64,000 nucleotides of DNA, from contig CAYMIJ010000004.1 in the NCBI GenBank assembly GCA_964390465.1, positions 1-64,000 on the forward strand, in the 5' to 3' direction. Below, in pieces: positions 24,329 through 33,219 of the stretch; position 1 is the first letter of the stretch, and each line of letters starts with the position of its first letter. This DNA is from JADZAI01 sp964390465 (lineage in GTDB: Bacteria; Pseudomonadota; Alphaproteobacteria; Micropepsales; Micropepsaceae). Position numbers and translations under genes: made by a program. The notes below the pieces were generated by a model. That model had not been told where the DNA came from, did no database searches, and saw only the letters and a program-made list of their open reading frames with translations.

Positions 24329-26884
24329 ATGAAAGTAACTAGCCTTTTGGGCGGCGTAGCGCTGCCAGTTCTGGTGCTCGCGATGGCTGCGCCAGCTTTC
24401 GCTCAGTCGACGGGCACAGAGAAAACCGAAGAAACGATCGTTGTTACGGGCACGCGCAGCGGCAAAGGCGGTCTCATCAAGGCCGAGACAGTGACCAAGA
24501 CACGTTCGACGGTTGATCAGAAATACCTGAAGACACAGAACGCGGGCCAGACCGTAATCCAGTCACTGAACCTGCTGCCCGGTGTGAACTTCACCAACTC
24601 GGACCCCTATGGCTCCAGCGGTGGCAATCTTCGTATGCGCGGTTTTGATGGTAACCGCATCTCGCTTACCAGCGACGGTATGCCGCTGAATGATACCGGC
24701 AATTATGCGATCTATACGAATCAGCAGCTTGATGCCGAAGTGATCGAGAAGGCGACGGTCAATCTTGGCACCACAGATGTGGATAGCCCCACAGCCTCGG
24801 CGACAGGCGGCACCATCAATATCAACACCCGTAAGCCGTTTTCTGAAACTGGCGTCCGGATGACCGCTTCGGTAGGGTCGTTTGAGTACCGTCGCATTTT
24901 TGCCAGCATCGATACCGGCGAAATCGAAGACTGGGGCACATCAGCCTTTGTCGCCGGGTCGTTCCAGAAGTATGCGAAGTTCAAGGGGCCGGGTGAGCTT
25001 GAGAAGAAGCAATTCAACGCACGCATCTATCAGAAGATCGGTGAAGATAGCTTCGTCGCCGCTTCGTTCCACTATAACGAAAATCGCAATGCTTTTTACC
25101 GTAACCTGACCAATCAGCAGATTGCATTCTACGGCTGGAATTATGACAACTTGGCTACATGTACGCGCGCCGCGGCAATAACGAATGTTGCGGGCAACGA
25201 CGGGCTTGGGGTTATCAATAGTCCGTTGTTTCTAAATGCTGCTGATAATCCAGCTAACGCATCCAGCTGCACAAATTTCTATGGATTGCGAATCAACCCG
25301 TCGAATACGGGTAATATTCGTATGCAATCTAGCTTTAAGATAAACGACACGCTCCGGCTTACAATTGACCCTTCGTTTCAGTACGTGCTCGCCAATGGTG
25401 GTGGCACGACTGTCATATCTGAGAGAGATGGACGTCTTCAGGGGAATGTGGTTCCTCCCAACCCCATCCCACCGGCAGATGTCAATCGTGTTCCTGGCGT
25501 TGACCTCAATGGCGATGGCGATACTCGCGACCAAGTGCGTCTTTATACGCCGAATACCACGAATACCTATCGGTATGGCGTGACTGCTTCTTTGATTTGG
25601 AACCTCTCAGAGAACCAAACAATTCGTATTGCTTATACCGCTGATTATGGCCGCCACCGTCAGACTGGTGAAATGGGCTATCTCGCCATAGATGGATCAC
25701 CGCAGGACGTTTTTGGCGGTCGCAATGGTCCCAAAGTCATGACGTTGGATGGCAGCTTTATGCGCGGTCGTGATCGTTTCTCGATTGCTCGCCTCAACCA
25801 ATTTGCGATCAGCTATAATGGCACTTTCATGGATGATCGACTGCGTGTTTCGCTTGGTTTGCGTGCCCCTTTCTTTGAGCGCGAGCTGAACCAATATTGC
25901 TATTCGCAGGATGGTTCGTTCAATGTGCGGTGCACAACAGAGATTCCATCTCCGCCTCTGGCTAATGGCAATGTGCAGTTTGCATCGACTGGCCTCGGCG
26001 CTCTTGGCACACAATTTCTGGCACCATTTTCAGCCGTCAGAAAGTATGACGCCATTCTGCCAAATGTCGGCATCAGCTATGAGTTCGCAGAAGGCCACAC
26101 ACTTTATGCCAGCTTCGCGCAGAGCCTTTCGGCACCCCGCACAGACAATCTCTATACGCCAAAGCGCGATGCTGTATCTGGTGCAATCCTGATTTCGAAT
26201 GTTGACCCTGAAACAACAGACAGCTTCGATCTTGGGTATCGCTTCAATAATGAAACGGTTACCGCGTCGGCGGCACTCTGGTTGACCAATTATCACAATC
26301 GCATCGTCAACTCATTTGACCAGTATCTTGGTATTTCCATTGACCGAAATGTCGGCGAGGTCCGTATGTGGGGCTTCGATGCCTCGGTTGGCATTCAGCC
26401 CGCTGAAGGTCTGACACTGTTTGGCTCATTCTCGTACATCAACAGTGAACTGCTCCAGGACTTGCCGCTGAGCACGACCACCACTCTGCGGACCAAGGGC
26501 AAGCAGTTGGTAGAGACACCGGAGTTCACCATTGGCGGTCGCATCAACTATGAATGGGACAGCTTTAATGTTGGCCTGCAGGTCAAGCATGTCTCGAAGC
26601 GTTACTCGACTGACATGAATGACGATATTGCACCCGCATACACAGTGGTTGATGCTGACCTTCGTTATGATCTCGCGGGTATGGGCATGGAAGATGCCTA
26701 TGTGCAGCTGAATGTGGTCAATCTGTTCGACGAAAAGTATCGTGGCAATATTTCAACGACGAACAATGCCCTGACTATTGATGTTGCGAACGCGGGCGCG
26801 CCGGTGCTGCGTGGTGGCTCTGCTCCGCAATACAGCATTGGTGCCCCGCGCACGGTGCAGCTGAATATCGGGTTCAAGTTCTAA
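24329..26884 (+). CDS. TonB-dependent receptor
   Basis: An 851-aa outer-membrane receptor for energy-dependent uptake. The signal peptide ends in APAFAQ. The TonB box is EETIVVTGTR. The plug domain includes VIQSLNLLPGVNF and GNLRMRGFDGNRISLTSDGMPLNDTGNY. The barrel ends with an aromatic strand (VQLNIGFKF). The ligand is unknown. The ATG at 24329 starts the signal peptide and follows a GGTGGGGG stretch. The middle third (about 25140-26060) looks lower in GC than the ends and carries the surface loops, which may reflect exchange by recombination. Confidence 0.92.
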   Translation: MKVTSLLGGVALPVLVLAMAAPAFAQSTGTEKTEETIVVTGTRSGKGGLIKAETVTKTRSTVDQKYLKTQNAGQTVIQSLNLLPGVNFTNSDPYGSSGGNLRMRGFDGNRISLTSDGMPLNDTGNYAIYTNQQLDAEVIEKATVNLGTTDVDSPTASATGGTININTRKPFSETGVRMTASVGSFEYRRIFASIDTGEIEDWGTSAFVAGSFQKYAKFKGPGELEKKQFNARIYQKIGEDSFVAASFHYNENRNAFYRNLTNQQIAFYGWNYDNLATCTRAAAITNVAGNDGLGVINSPLFLNAADNPANASSCTNFYGLRINPSNTGNIRMQSSFKINDTLRLTIDPSFQYVLANGGGTTVISERDGRLQGNVVPPNPIPPADVNRVPGVDLNGDGDTRDQVRLYTPNTTNTYRYGVTASLIWNLSENQTIRIAYTADYGRHRQTGEMGYLAIDGSPQDVFGGRNGPKVMTLDGSFMRGRDRFSIARLNQFAISYNGTFMDDRLRVSLGLRAPFFERELNQYCYSQDGSFNVRCTTEIPSPPLANGNVQFASTGLGALGTQFLAPFSAVRKYDAILPNVGISYEFAEGHTLYASFAQSLSAPRTDNLYTPKRDAVSGAILISNVDPETTDSFDLGYRFNNETVTASAALWLTNYHNRIVNSFDQYLGISIDRNVGEVRMWGFDASVGIQPAEGLTLFGSFSYINSELLQDLPLSTTTTLRTKGKQLVETPEFTIGGRINYEWDSFNVGLQVKHVSKRYSTDMNDDIAPAYTVVDADLRYDLAGMGMEDAYVQLNVVNLFDEKYRGNISTTNNALTIDVANAGAPVLRGGSAPQYSIGAPRTVQLNIGFKF

Positions 26885-26907
26885 TCAGGGCTTGGATATA
26901 AGAACAG

Positions 26908-26936
26908 AAAGGCGGCCTTTGCGGGCCGCCTTTTTA
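26908..26936 (+). terminator. terminator of the TonB receptor gene
   Basis: The perfect 10-bp stem AAAGGCGGCC / GGCCGCCTTT with a 6-nt loop is followed by TT and a short A/T stretch, 24 bp past the stop. Confidence 0.85.
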
Positions 26937-26973
26937 CTTGCCGGGTGATGGAAAAAGCGAAACGCTGAAGACG

Positions 26974-27231
26974 TCAGCGAAAGCGCATGAATACAAAAGC
27001 GGCGAGCAAGGCAGCAGGCAATGCGCTGATCAGGAACGCCGTGATTGCGCCCGGCATTGCAACGCCCTCGCGGCCCCAGATTTCAAAGGCGCATATTGCA
27101 GGCCAGGCTACAAACCAGCCTGCAGCCAGAATGGCCGTTGTGGCATGCTTGCGCCGGGCGATCTGCCAGCCCAGCCAGATGAGCAGGGCCAATCCGACAA
27201 TCCCGAACAGGGCGAGGAGGATCGGGTGCAC
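26974..27231 (-). CDS. small membrane protein of unknown function
   Basis: An 85-aa protein with three predicted transmembrane helices: residues about 2-24 (PILLALFGIVGLALLIWLGW), 30-50, and 58-82 (AITAFLISALPAALLAAFVF). It ends in MRFR. I recognise no family. It lies 19 bp downstream of the GT2 gene on the same strand, so it is probably its operon partner and could support glycan export. That role is inference from position only. Confidence 0.6.
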   Translation of the reverse strand: MHPILLALFGIVGLALLIWLGWQIARRKHATTAILAAGWFVAWPAICAFEIWGREGVAMPGAITAFLISALPAALLAAFVFMRFR

Positions 27232-27250
27232 GGACGGTTGCCTTGTTCTG

Positions 27251-28765
27251 TCAGGCCTGACGCACTAGCCGTGCGGTGAGCGTTGCTGCGCCCACCAGCG
27301 CGAGACCAAGAACGGTCAAGGCGAAGAAGGGTGAATACCACGCCTCGTCCCACACGGCGATGGCAATGGCGCAGACGGCAAGTGCCAGCTCGTCAATGCC
27401 GCTATGGCCGCGCGTCGGGCGCGCCTTGTCGAGCGCAGCTTCCCGTCCCTTGGGCGTGCGCGTGAATGCTGAGGGTGTGCCGCGAATGGCCTGCCAGACA
27501 GAGCGCGTATTCACGAGCGTCAGGCCGCCATTGAGCGCCAGCATGGAGCAGAAAGCCGTGATCGTGTGCCAGTTGAAGCCGCGTTTGGCGAACCACTGGC
27601 CTGTCATGGTCATGGCGAAGGCAGAAAAACCGCCAAAGAAGGTGGCGACCATGCCCATGATGAAAATGCTGGTCGGCTGCGTGGAGGTCAGGACCATCGC
27701 GGCCAGTGCCGAGAACAGAGCAACTGCACCCGCCGGATAGGCCAAAGCCTGTATGAGCTGGAAGGTCAGTGCAAACTTCTGAATGAATGAGAGGTGCGGC
27801 GTCCGGTAAACGGATGGCAACAGCTTGATCGCCACCTGGAAGAAACCCTTGGTCCAGCGGAATTGCTGCTGACGCCAGGCCGGCACGCTTTCGGGCAATT
27901 CACCCGGAATGGTGATCGACGGCAGATAGGCGGAGGTCCAGCCCTTCAGTGCGGCGCGGATGGCGAGATCGATATCCTCGGTTAGTGTATCGCCTTCCCA
28001 GCCACCGGCATCGTCAATGGCAGCCCGCCGCCAGATGCCGCCGGTGCCGTTGAAGGGCATGAACAGACCAGACCAGTTGCGCGCGCCCTGTTCGACCGTG
28101 AAATGCGCGTCCAGTGCGATGGCTTGGGCCCGGGTCAGCAGATTGACCTCGCGGTTGGCGTGTTCCCAGCGCGTCTGCACATAGGCAAGGCGCTTGTCGT
28201 GCACGAGCGCCGGAATGGTGGATTTGAGCAGATTGGCGGGCGGCAGGAAGTCGGCGTCGAGGATGGCGGTGAACTCGCAGTCATCACCGATCAGGCCATT
28301 CTTCAACGCGCCGGCCTTGAAGCCTTCGCGGTTGGTGCGATGGATGAACTGAACGTCAAAGCCGCGGGCTTTGAGTTCTTCCACCTTGGTGCGACCGAAA
28401 TGTTCCGCGCCATCGGTGGAATCGTCCAGAAGCTGAATGCGCAGACGGTCTTTCGGCCAGTCCAATGCAGCGGCTGCTTCGAGAGACTGTTGCACCAGCG
28501 TGGATTCATTGAAGGCCGGAAGCTGGATCAGCACTTTGGGCAGTGTGGCGGGCAGGGGCAAAGCCAGTAGATTGGCTTCCTTTGCAATGCCGCGACGCAG
28601 GTTTTTGAGGAACAGAAACGTCAGCGCCAGCAAATGAAGACCGAGGGCGCAGATGACGATGAGCGCGGCGACGAAGCAGATCCATGCGCCAGTAACCAGC
28701 AGGTCAGCCATACGCGACCAGAAATCCGACCCTGCTGCGAGCTGGGTCATGATCAATTGCGACAT
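27251..28765 (-). CDS. family 2 glycosyltransferase, processive (cellulose synthase-like)
   Basis: A 504-aa integral-membrane glycosyltransferase. An N-terminal helix (residues about 23-50) is followed by a cytoplasmic GT-A domain and four or five C-terminal membrane helices. The processive-GT2 set is complete: LLDDSTD, the DxD motif in ILDADFLPP, LTEDIDLA and the QQQFRW signature. It most resembles the CslA/BcsA-like group that makes beta-linked glucans or mannans. The sugar donor is not readable. The ATG at 28765 lies just before the first helix. A PhaR-like palindrome is about 100 bp upstream. Confidence 0.88.
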   Translation of the reverse strand: MSQLIMTQLAAGSDFWSRMADLLVTGAWICFVAALIVICALGLHLLALTFLFLKNLRRGIAKEANLLALPLPATLPKVLIQLPAFNESTLVQQSLEAAAALDWPKDRLRIQLLDDSTDGAEHFGRTKVEELKARGFDVQFIHRTNREGFKAGALKNGLIGDDCEFTAILDADFLPPANLLKSTIPALVHDKRLAYVQTRWEHANREVNLLTRAQAIALDAHFTVEQGARNWSGLFMPFNGTGGIWRRAAIDDAGGWEGDTLTEDIDLAIRAALKGWTSAYLPSITIPGELPESVPAWRQQQFRWTKGFFQVAIKLLPSVYRTPHLSFIQKFALTFQLIQALAYPAGAVALFSALAAMVLTSTQPTSIFIMGMVATFFGGFSAFAMTMTGQWFAKRGFNWHTITAFCSMLALNGGLTLVNTRSVWQAIRGTPSAFTRTPKGREAALDKARPTRGHSGIDELALAVCAIAIAVWDEAWYSPFFALTVLGLALVGAATLTARLVRQA

Positions 28766-28865
28766 AAGAAAAATCCCCCGATCCTGCGCGTTCAGTGCGC
28801 AGGTTCTGCGGCCCCTGGCCAAGCGGCGCGCACAATGTCGTTACCGCCGGGGAAAATCAAGGCAT

Positions 28866-28881
28866 TGTTGCAGTGCAGCAT
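28866..28881. promoter_or_regulatory. imperfect TTGC-N3-GCAG palindrome (PhaR-like site)
   Basis: TGTTGCAGTGCAGCAT matches the CTGC-N3-GCAG pattern with one mismatch and lies about 100 bp upstream of the GT2 start. It is the third such site in the window. In rhizobia, PhaR-type regulators also affect exopolysaccharide synthesis, which would fit a GT2 target. Confidence 0.35.
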
Positions 28882-28909
28882 GATGGAAAATCGTTAACGC
28901 AGCACGCCG

Positions 28910-30169
28910 CTAGCAGCATCCGCACCCACCAACCGCATCCATCGGGGCATTGGGGTTGAAGGCGTATTTCAGGCTTTCAGACGCATCACCTGCCGCCAGC
29001 CTGAAACTGGTGATCGCGTCATTGCGCATGGTGCTATCCATGAAGAAGTCGATCGCCGTCATGGCGAGGGCCTTGGCCCCATCAATGGCGGCCTTGTCCC
29101 CGGCTGCTGATGCTGCGTGCGCCGTGAAGTCCGGGTGGTGAATGGTCACATCGGCTGGGGCGCAGGCGATCATTGGGTGGATGGACGGCACGCGATAGCT
29201 GACATTGCCCATGTCGGTTGAGCCCGCCATGCCGGGAGCCAGCTGGTCCATCTCGATAAACTTGCGCCCGATGCTTTCGGCATTCGTGCGATAGGCGCGG
29301 GCCATGGGCCACGAGGTGATCATGTCGAGATAATCAACGGCGGCCCACTGGATATCGACCGAAGCACCGGTTGCGAACGCGCCAGCCTGAAAACAACCCT
29401 CGACGCGCTTCTTGAGGATCGCCAGGGATTTTGCATCCGGCGCGCGTACGAACCATTGGCCCGCTGCGCGATCCGGCACGATATTCGGGGCCTTGCCGCC
29501 ATCAGTGATGATGCCGTGGAGCCTCTCGCGCTGGGAGATATGCTGACGCAGCGCGGCGATGCCCTGATAGGCAATGACCAGTGCATCCAGCGCGTTGATG
29601 CCCTTATGCGGCATGGCCGAGGCATGAGCGGCAATGCCGGTGTAAACGACATCAACCGTCGCCACGCAGATGCAGGGCATTGTTTCGATATCAAAGCCTG
29701 CGGGGTGAACCATCATCGCCGCATCCACGCCATCGAAGGCACCCTTCTGGGCCATATATTCCTTGCCGCCGCCTGCTTCTTCGGCAGGCGTGCCGAGATA
29801 GCGCACCATGCCCGGCAGACGCGCGCCCAGCTTTGCGAGGCCGAGCGCCGCCCCAAGCCCTGTGGTCGCAATGATGTTGTGCCCGCAGGCATGGCCGATG
29901 CCGGGCAGGGCGTCATATTCAGACAGAATGGCGACTTCCGGCGCGCCATCCTTGCCGAAGCGGCTGGCATAGGCTGTGCCGACCCCATAGGCCCCGCGCT
30001 CAACCCCAAGGCCCGCCTGTTCGAGTTCCGCAGTCAGCCGGGCGGCTGCTTTTTCTTCCCTGAAAGCGAGTTCGGGGTTGGCGTGAATGTAGTGAGAGAC
30101 GGCGAGAAGATCTGCCTTCATCGCGTCAATGGCGTCGCAGACTTCACGTTTGAGTTGAGCGGCGGTCAT
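28910..30169 (-). CDS. M20 family amidohydrolase/peptidase
   Basis: A 419-aa zinc-dependent amidohydrolase of the M20 group, related to p-aminobenzoyl-glutamate hydrolase (AbgB) and PM20D2. Seen blocks include HANPELAFREEKAA, the metal-binding ILSEYDALPGIGHACGHN, TPAEEAGGGKEYM and the dimerisation/lid domain with HASAMPHKGINALDA. The C-terminus is rich in cysteine (VGGCGCC), which is unusual and could bind a metal. The substrate is not determined. It is divergent from the alpha/beta hydrolase gene with a 90-bp gap. Confidence 0.85.
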   Translation of the reverse strand: MTAAQLKREVCDAIDAMKADLLAVSHYIHANPELAFREEKAAARLTAELEQAGLGVERGAYGVGTAYASRFGKDGAPEVAILSEYDALPGIGHACGHNIIATTGLGAALGLAKLGARLPGMVRYLGTPAEEAGGGKEYMAQKGAFDGVDAAMMVHPAGFDIETMPCICVATVDVVYTGIAAHASAMPHKGINALDALVIAYQGIAALRQHISQRERLHGIITDGGKAPNIVPDRAAGQWFVRAPDAKSLAILKKRVEGCFQAGAFATGASVDIQWAAVDYLDMITSWPMARAYRTNAESIGRKFIEMDQLAPGMAGSTDMGNVSYRVPSIHPMIACAPADVTIHHPDFTAHAASAAGDKAAIDGAKALAMTAIDFFMDSTMRNDAITSFRLAAGDASESLKYAFNPNAPMDAVGGCGCC

Positions 30170-30258
30170 GAACGATCTCCCGTGCCCAGAAGTGTGCCGC
30201 CCTGTGCGCCATCTGGAAAGCTCTTTCGCAGAAACGTGATCGAGGGCATGGAGGAACC

Positions 30259-31038
30259 ATGAGCAGAAGTCTTGAAGTGCGACGTGCCAGAGGCGGCACG
30301 TTGAGCCTCAGATATGATGATGTGATGCCGGAAGGGCGCGAGCAGGGGCCGCCGGTGTTGCTGGTCCATGGCTTTGCTTCCAGCCGCCGCACCAACTGGA
30401 TATCGACCGGATGGTATCGCGCGTTCAGCGAGGCGGGCAGGCGCGTGATCGCCTTTGACCATCGCGGACACGGGGCCAGCGAAGCGAGCCATGACCGTGC
30501 GGACTATGACGAGCGGCTGCTGGCCGCAGATTGTGTGTCGGTGCTTTCGGCGTGTGATGTGAGCGAGGCTGATGTGCTGGGCTATTCGATGGGCGCGATG
30601 GTGGCGATCCGCCTGATGCTGGATCATCCCGCCCGTGTGCGGCGCGCCGTGCTGGCCGGCCTTGGCAATAATTATCTCGACGGTCTGGATTTTTCCGACG
30701 AGGTGCCGCGCGCACTGCTGACCGATGACCCCGCCACCGTCACGAACAAGGGCGCGCTGATGTTCCGCACCTTTGCTGACAGACAGGGACAGGACCGCAA
30801 GACGCTGGCGGCCTGTTGGCAGCGCCCGCGTTCCGAGGCGGATGCGGCAGCACTGGCCGTCATTTCCAAGCCCGTTCTGGTGATCTGCGGCGAGACGGAC
30901 GAGGTGACCGGCCCGCCTGACCGGCTGGCCGCCGCCATTCCCGGCGCTGAGGCAGCCATCGTGCCGGGCAGGGATCATATGAGCGCGGTCGGTGACCGGG
31001 CGACGAAATCCCGGATTTTGGCCTTCCTGGCAGGTTGA
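30259..31038 (+). CDS. alpha/beta hydrolase
   Basis: A 259-aa alpha/beta-fold hydrolase. The oxyanion motif VHGFASS is near residue 36, DHRGHGASEA follows, and the serine nucleophile elbow is LGYSMGAM. The acid is probably in CGETDEV and the histidine in GRDHMSAVG. This is an ordinary serine esterase/lipase-like arrangement with unknown substrate. A GAGGAACC ribosome-binding site precedes the ATG. Its stop codon lies inside the first unit of the three-copy repeat that follows. Confidence 0.82.
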   Translation: MSRSLEVRRARGGTLSLRYDDVMPEGREQGPPVLLVHGFASSRRTNWISTGWYRAFSEAGRRVIAFDHRGHGASEASHDRADYDERLLAADCVSVLSACDVSEADVLGYSMGAMVAIRLMLDHPARVRRAVLAGLGNNYLDGLDFSDEVPRALLTDDPATVTNKGALMFRTFADRQGQDRKTLAACWQRPRSEADAAALAVISKPVLVICGETDEVTGPPDRLAAAIPGAEAAIVPGRDHMSAVGDRATKSRILAFLAG

Positions 31039-31185
31039 ACCGCGTTTTTTGAGGAAAACTCTTTTAATCGGGCGCATGGGGTCTGCCGGAGTTGAACCTC
31101 GATTTTCGATGAAAACGACAAAAAGAATGGTCTGTTCTTGCGACGGCCTGTCTGGGGTTGAACCTCGATTTTAGCGAAAGAACGA
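31034..31185. repeat. three degenerate tandem units beginning GTTGAACC
   Basis: Units start at 31034, 31091 and 31157, so the period is 57 and 66 bp. Each begins GTTGAACC-n-CG-n-TTTT followed by a GAAAA- or GAAAG-containing stretch. The second unit contains CGATTTTC-gat-GAAAACG, an imperfect hairpin. The first unit includes the stop codon of the upstream hydrolase. Both strands are open for some length here, but the apparent peptides only repeat the DNA motif, so I treat this as an intergenic repeat and not a gene. Confidence 0.6.
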
Positions 31186-31290
31186 GAAAAGCAGGGCGTT
31201 AGGTTTCGTGTTCGTGTTGCACGATATAGGATTATTAGCCCAAATTTCAAGGCCGCCGTTCTGTTCGGCAGTGCAGTCAGGCATGCGTGC

Positions 31291-32118
31291 CTAGATATCG
31301 AAATCGGCTGAAATCAGATTGAGGAAGTTCTGGTCCATTGCGTGAGCGGGCCGGTCACATCCGGCAGCGCCGACCGGCCTGGCTGGAACGCCCGCCACCG
31401 TGCAATGTTCAGGCACATCGCGCAGCACGACACTGCCCGCGCCGATCCGGCTGAACGCGCCGATTTCAATATTGCCGATGATCGAGGCATTGGCGCCGAT
31501 CATCACACCCTGACGCACTTTGGGATGGCGGTCGCCGCGTTCCTTCCCAGTACCGCCCAGCGTCACGCCATGCAGCATGGAGACATCGTCTTCCACCACC
31601 GCCGTCTCGCCGATCACCACGCCGGTTGCATGGTCGATGAAGACACCTTTACCGATGCGGGCGGCAGGGTGGATATCGGCCCCGAACACTTCCGATGCAC
31701 GGTTCTGCAGAAACAGGGCCATCCACACCTGATTGGCCCGCAACAGGATATGGGCTGCGCGATAGGCCTGCAGTGCCAGAAAGCCCTTGAAGAACAGGAA
31801 TGGCTGGAGAATGCCACGCGATGCCGGGTCACGTTCGCGAATGGCGGAAAGATCGGCGCGTGCGGCCACACCAATGTCTGGATGGGCAGCGAAGGTTTCT
31901 GAAAACAGATCGCGCAGTTTCATGGCGCTGAGTTCGCCGCCGGCAAGTTTGGCCGCCAGATGAAAGGCCAGTGCGTCGTCCAGCTTTTTATGATCGAGAA
32001 TACTTGCCTGCATCAGCCCGGCAAGGCGCGGTTCGGCCTTCGCCGCAGTCTCAGCCTCGTTGCGCAAGGTAGACCAGACTGGATCGAGGCTGGCGATATG
32101 TTCTGCAGGATGGGCCAT
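31291..32118 (-). CDS. cysE: serine O-acetyltransferase
   Basis: First step of cysteine synthesis from serine: transfers acetyl from acetyl-CoA to L-serine. 275 aa from the chosen start. The N-terminal helical domain (VWSTLRNEAE) is followed by the left-handed beta-helix with DIHPAARIGKGVFIDHATGVVIGE and the MLHGVTLGGTG catalytic region. An alternative ATG at 32151 adds 11 residues without a better ribosome-binding site. It stands alone, apart from cysK. Confidence 0.93.
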   Translation of the reverse strand: MAHPAEHIASLDPVWSTLRNEAETAAKAEPRLAGLMQASILDHKKLDDALAFHLAAKLAGGELSAMKLRDLFSETFAAHPDIGVAARADLSAIRERDPASRGILQPFLFFKGFLALQAYRAAHILLRANQVWMALFLQNRASEVFGADIHPAARIGKGVFIDHATGVVIGETAVVEDDVSMLHGVTLGGTGKERGDRHPKVRQGVMIGANASIIGNIEIGAFSRIGAGSVVLRDVPEHCTVAGVPARPVGAAGCDRPAHAMDQNFLNLISADFDI

Positions 32119-32330
32119 GAGATGCGGTTCCGGCGCGGATGGAACGCACATGTAAGCACGGGCGATGCCGGATGTAAGGGCCGGATATAAGTGTCAGCCT
32201 CTGGCAGGTCTCGCGAGATTGTCTGGAAGTTCACCCGGCACGGCAGTGAAACGGTTGCATAGGGAAATCGCAGACCCGATGCGATGGAAACGTCGTGATG
32301 TGTCAGTAAAGCCGAGGGGCTTCTGCAGAG

Positions 32331-32621
32331 TCAGAAACGGTTCGGCCGAATGCCGTTCGATGTCATGCGCTGTCCGCGTGCGCGGAAGAACGCTGACTCA
32401 AGCCTGTTCTGCTTGCGGCTCGCGTATGTTTTTGCCGTCTGCGCGACAAATCCGACACCCAAGCAAACCAATAAAACCGCTATCCAGCCCATAAGCGCCC
32501 CCGCGCTGCTGATTGCTGATTTTGGGATGATACCTGCAATTCCTGATAGAACTGTCAACAATAACCAGCAACTTGCCTCAAATTGTTGGATTATCTTCTC
32601 AGATGGTGGTGACGATCTCAT
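32331..32621 (-). CDS. possible small membrane protein
   Basis: A 96-codon frame with two hydrophobic stretches, CWLLLTVLSGIAGII and MGWIAVLLVCLGVGFVAQTA, ending in a basic tail. Its ATG overlaps the ATG of the divergent nitroreductase gene (they share a CATG). A shorter version starting at 32492 with a GGGGGCG stretch upstream would have one helix and 53 residues. No homologue is recognised. The hydrophobic pattern is the only support, and it could be a chance frame in the nitroreductase promoter region. Confidence 0.3.
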   Translation of the reverse strand: MRSSPPSEKIIQQFEASCWLLLTVLSGIAGIIPKSAISSAGALMGWIAVLLVCLGVGFVAQTAKTYASRKQNRLESAFFRARGQRMTSNGIRPNRF

Positions 32622-33219
32622 GACGGAACAGCAAAGGCTCAACATAAAAGATGAAGGCGCGCTGGCCCTTTTGCAGACGCGCCGTTCGGGTTCAGCCAAG
32701 GCCATGACAGCGCCGGGGCCTGACAGCGCCCAGCTGAATACAATCCTGACAGTGGCCAGTCGGGTGCCCGATCATGGCAAGCTGACACCCTGGCGGTTCA
32801 TTGTTTTTGAGGGAGATGCCCGTAGCCGTTTCGGCGAGAAGCTGGCTGAACTGTTCAGCGAGGCGCAGCCGGAGGCCATACCGGAACTGGTTGAGGCTGA
32901 ACGTCGCCGGTTCCTGCGCGCCCCAGTGGTGGTCGCCGTGGTCAGCCGGGTTCAAGCGCATCCGAAGATTCCCGAATGGGAGCAGGTGTTGTCGGCAGGC
33001 GCATCCTGCATGGCCCTGTGTATGGCGGCGCATGCCATGGGCTTTGCGGCCGGATGGGTCACCGAATGGGTGGCCTATGATGCGCGGGTGCGGCCTTTGC
33101 TGGGCCTTGGTGAAGGCGAGCGCGTGGCCGGATTTGTTTATCTGGGCTCGCCGGGCAAGCCGCTGGAAGACCGCCCACGCCCGGCACTGGACAGCATTGT
33201 CACGCGCTGGGCCGGTTAG
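32620..33219 (+). CDS. nitroreductase family protein, YdjA-like
   Basis: A 199-aa FMN-dependent nitroreductase. The family start LQTRRSGSAKAMTAPGPD matches the FMN phosphate-binding arginine pair of the YdjA subgroup. ASRVPDHGKLTPWRFIVFEG and the late VYLGSPGKPLEDRPRP also fit. It is probably a homodimer reducing nitro or related compounds with NAD(P)H, physiological substrate unknown. The frame is open upstream to 32350 but homology begins at MTEQQRLN. Its stop overlaps the convergent phosphatase stop. Confidence 0.85.
   Translation: MTEQQRLNIKDEGALALLQTRRSGSAKAMTAPGPDSAQLNTILTVASRVPDHGKLTPWRFIVFEGDARSRFGEKLAELFSEAQPEAIPELVEAERRRFLRAPVVVAVVSRVQAHPKIPEWEQVLSAGASCMALCMAAHAMGFAAGWVTEWVAYDARVRPLLGLGEGERVAGFVYLGSPGKPLEDRPRPALDSIVTRWAG

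Noticed and set aside
30975..31250. Apparent 91-codon protein with repeated SKIEVQ peptides, and a plus-strand frame with VEPRF repeats
   Set aside because: Both arise from the three-unit DNA repeat read in two directions. Neither has a ribosome-binding site.
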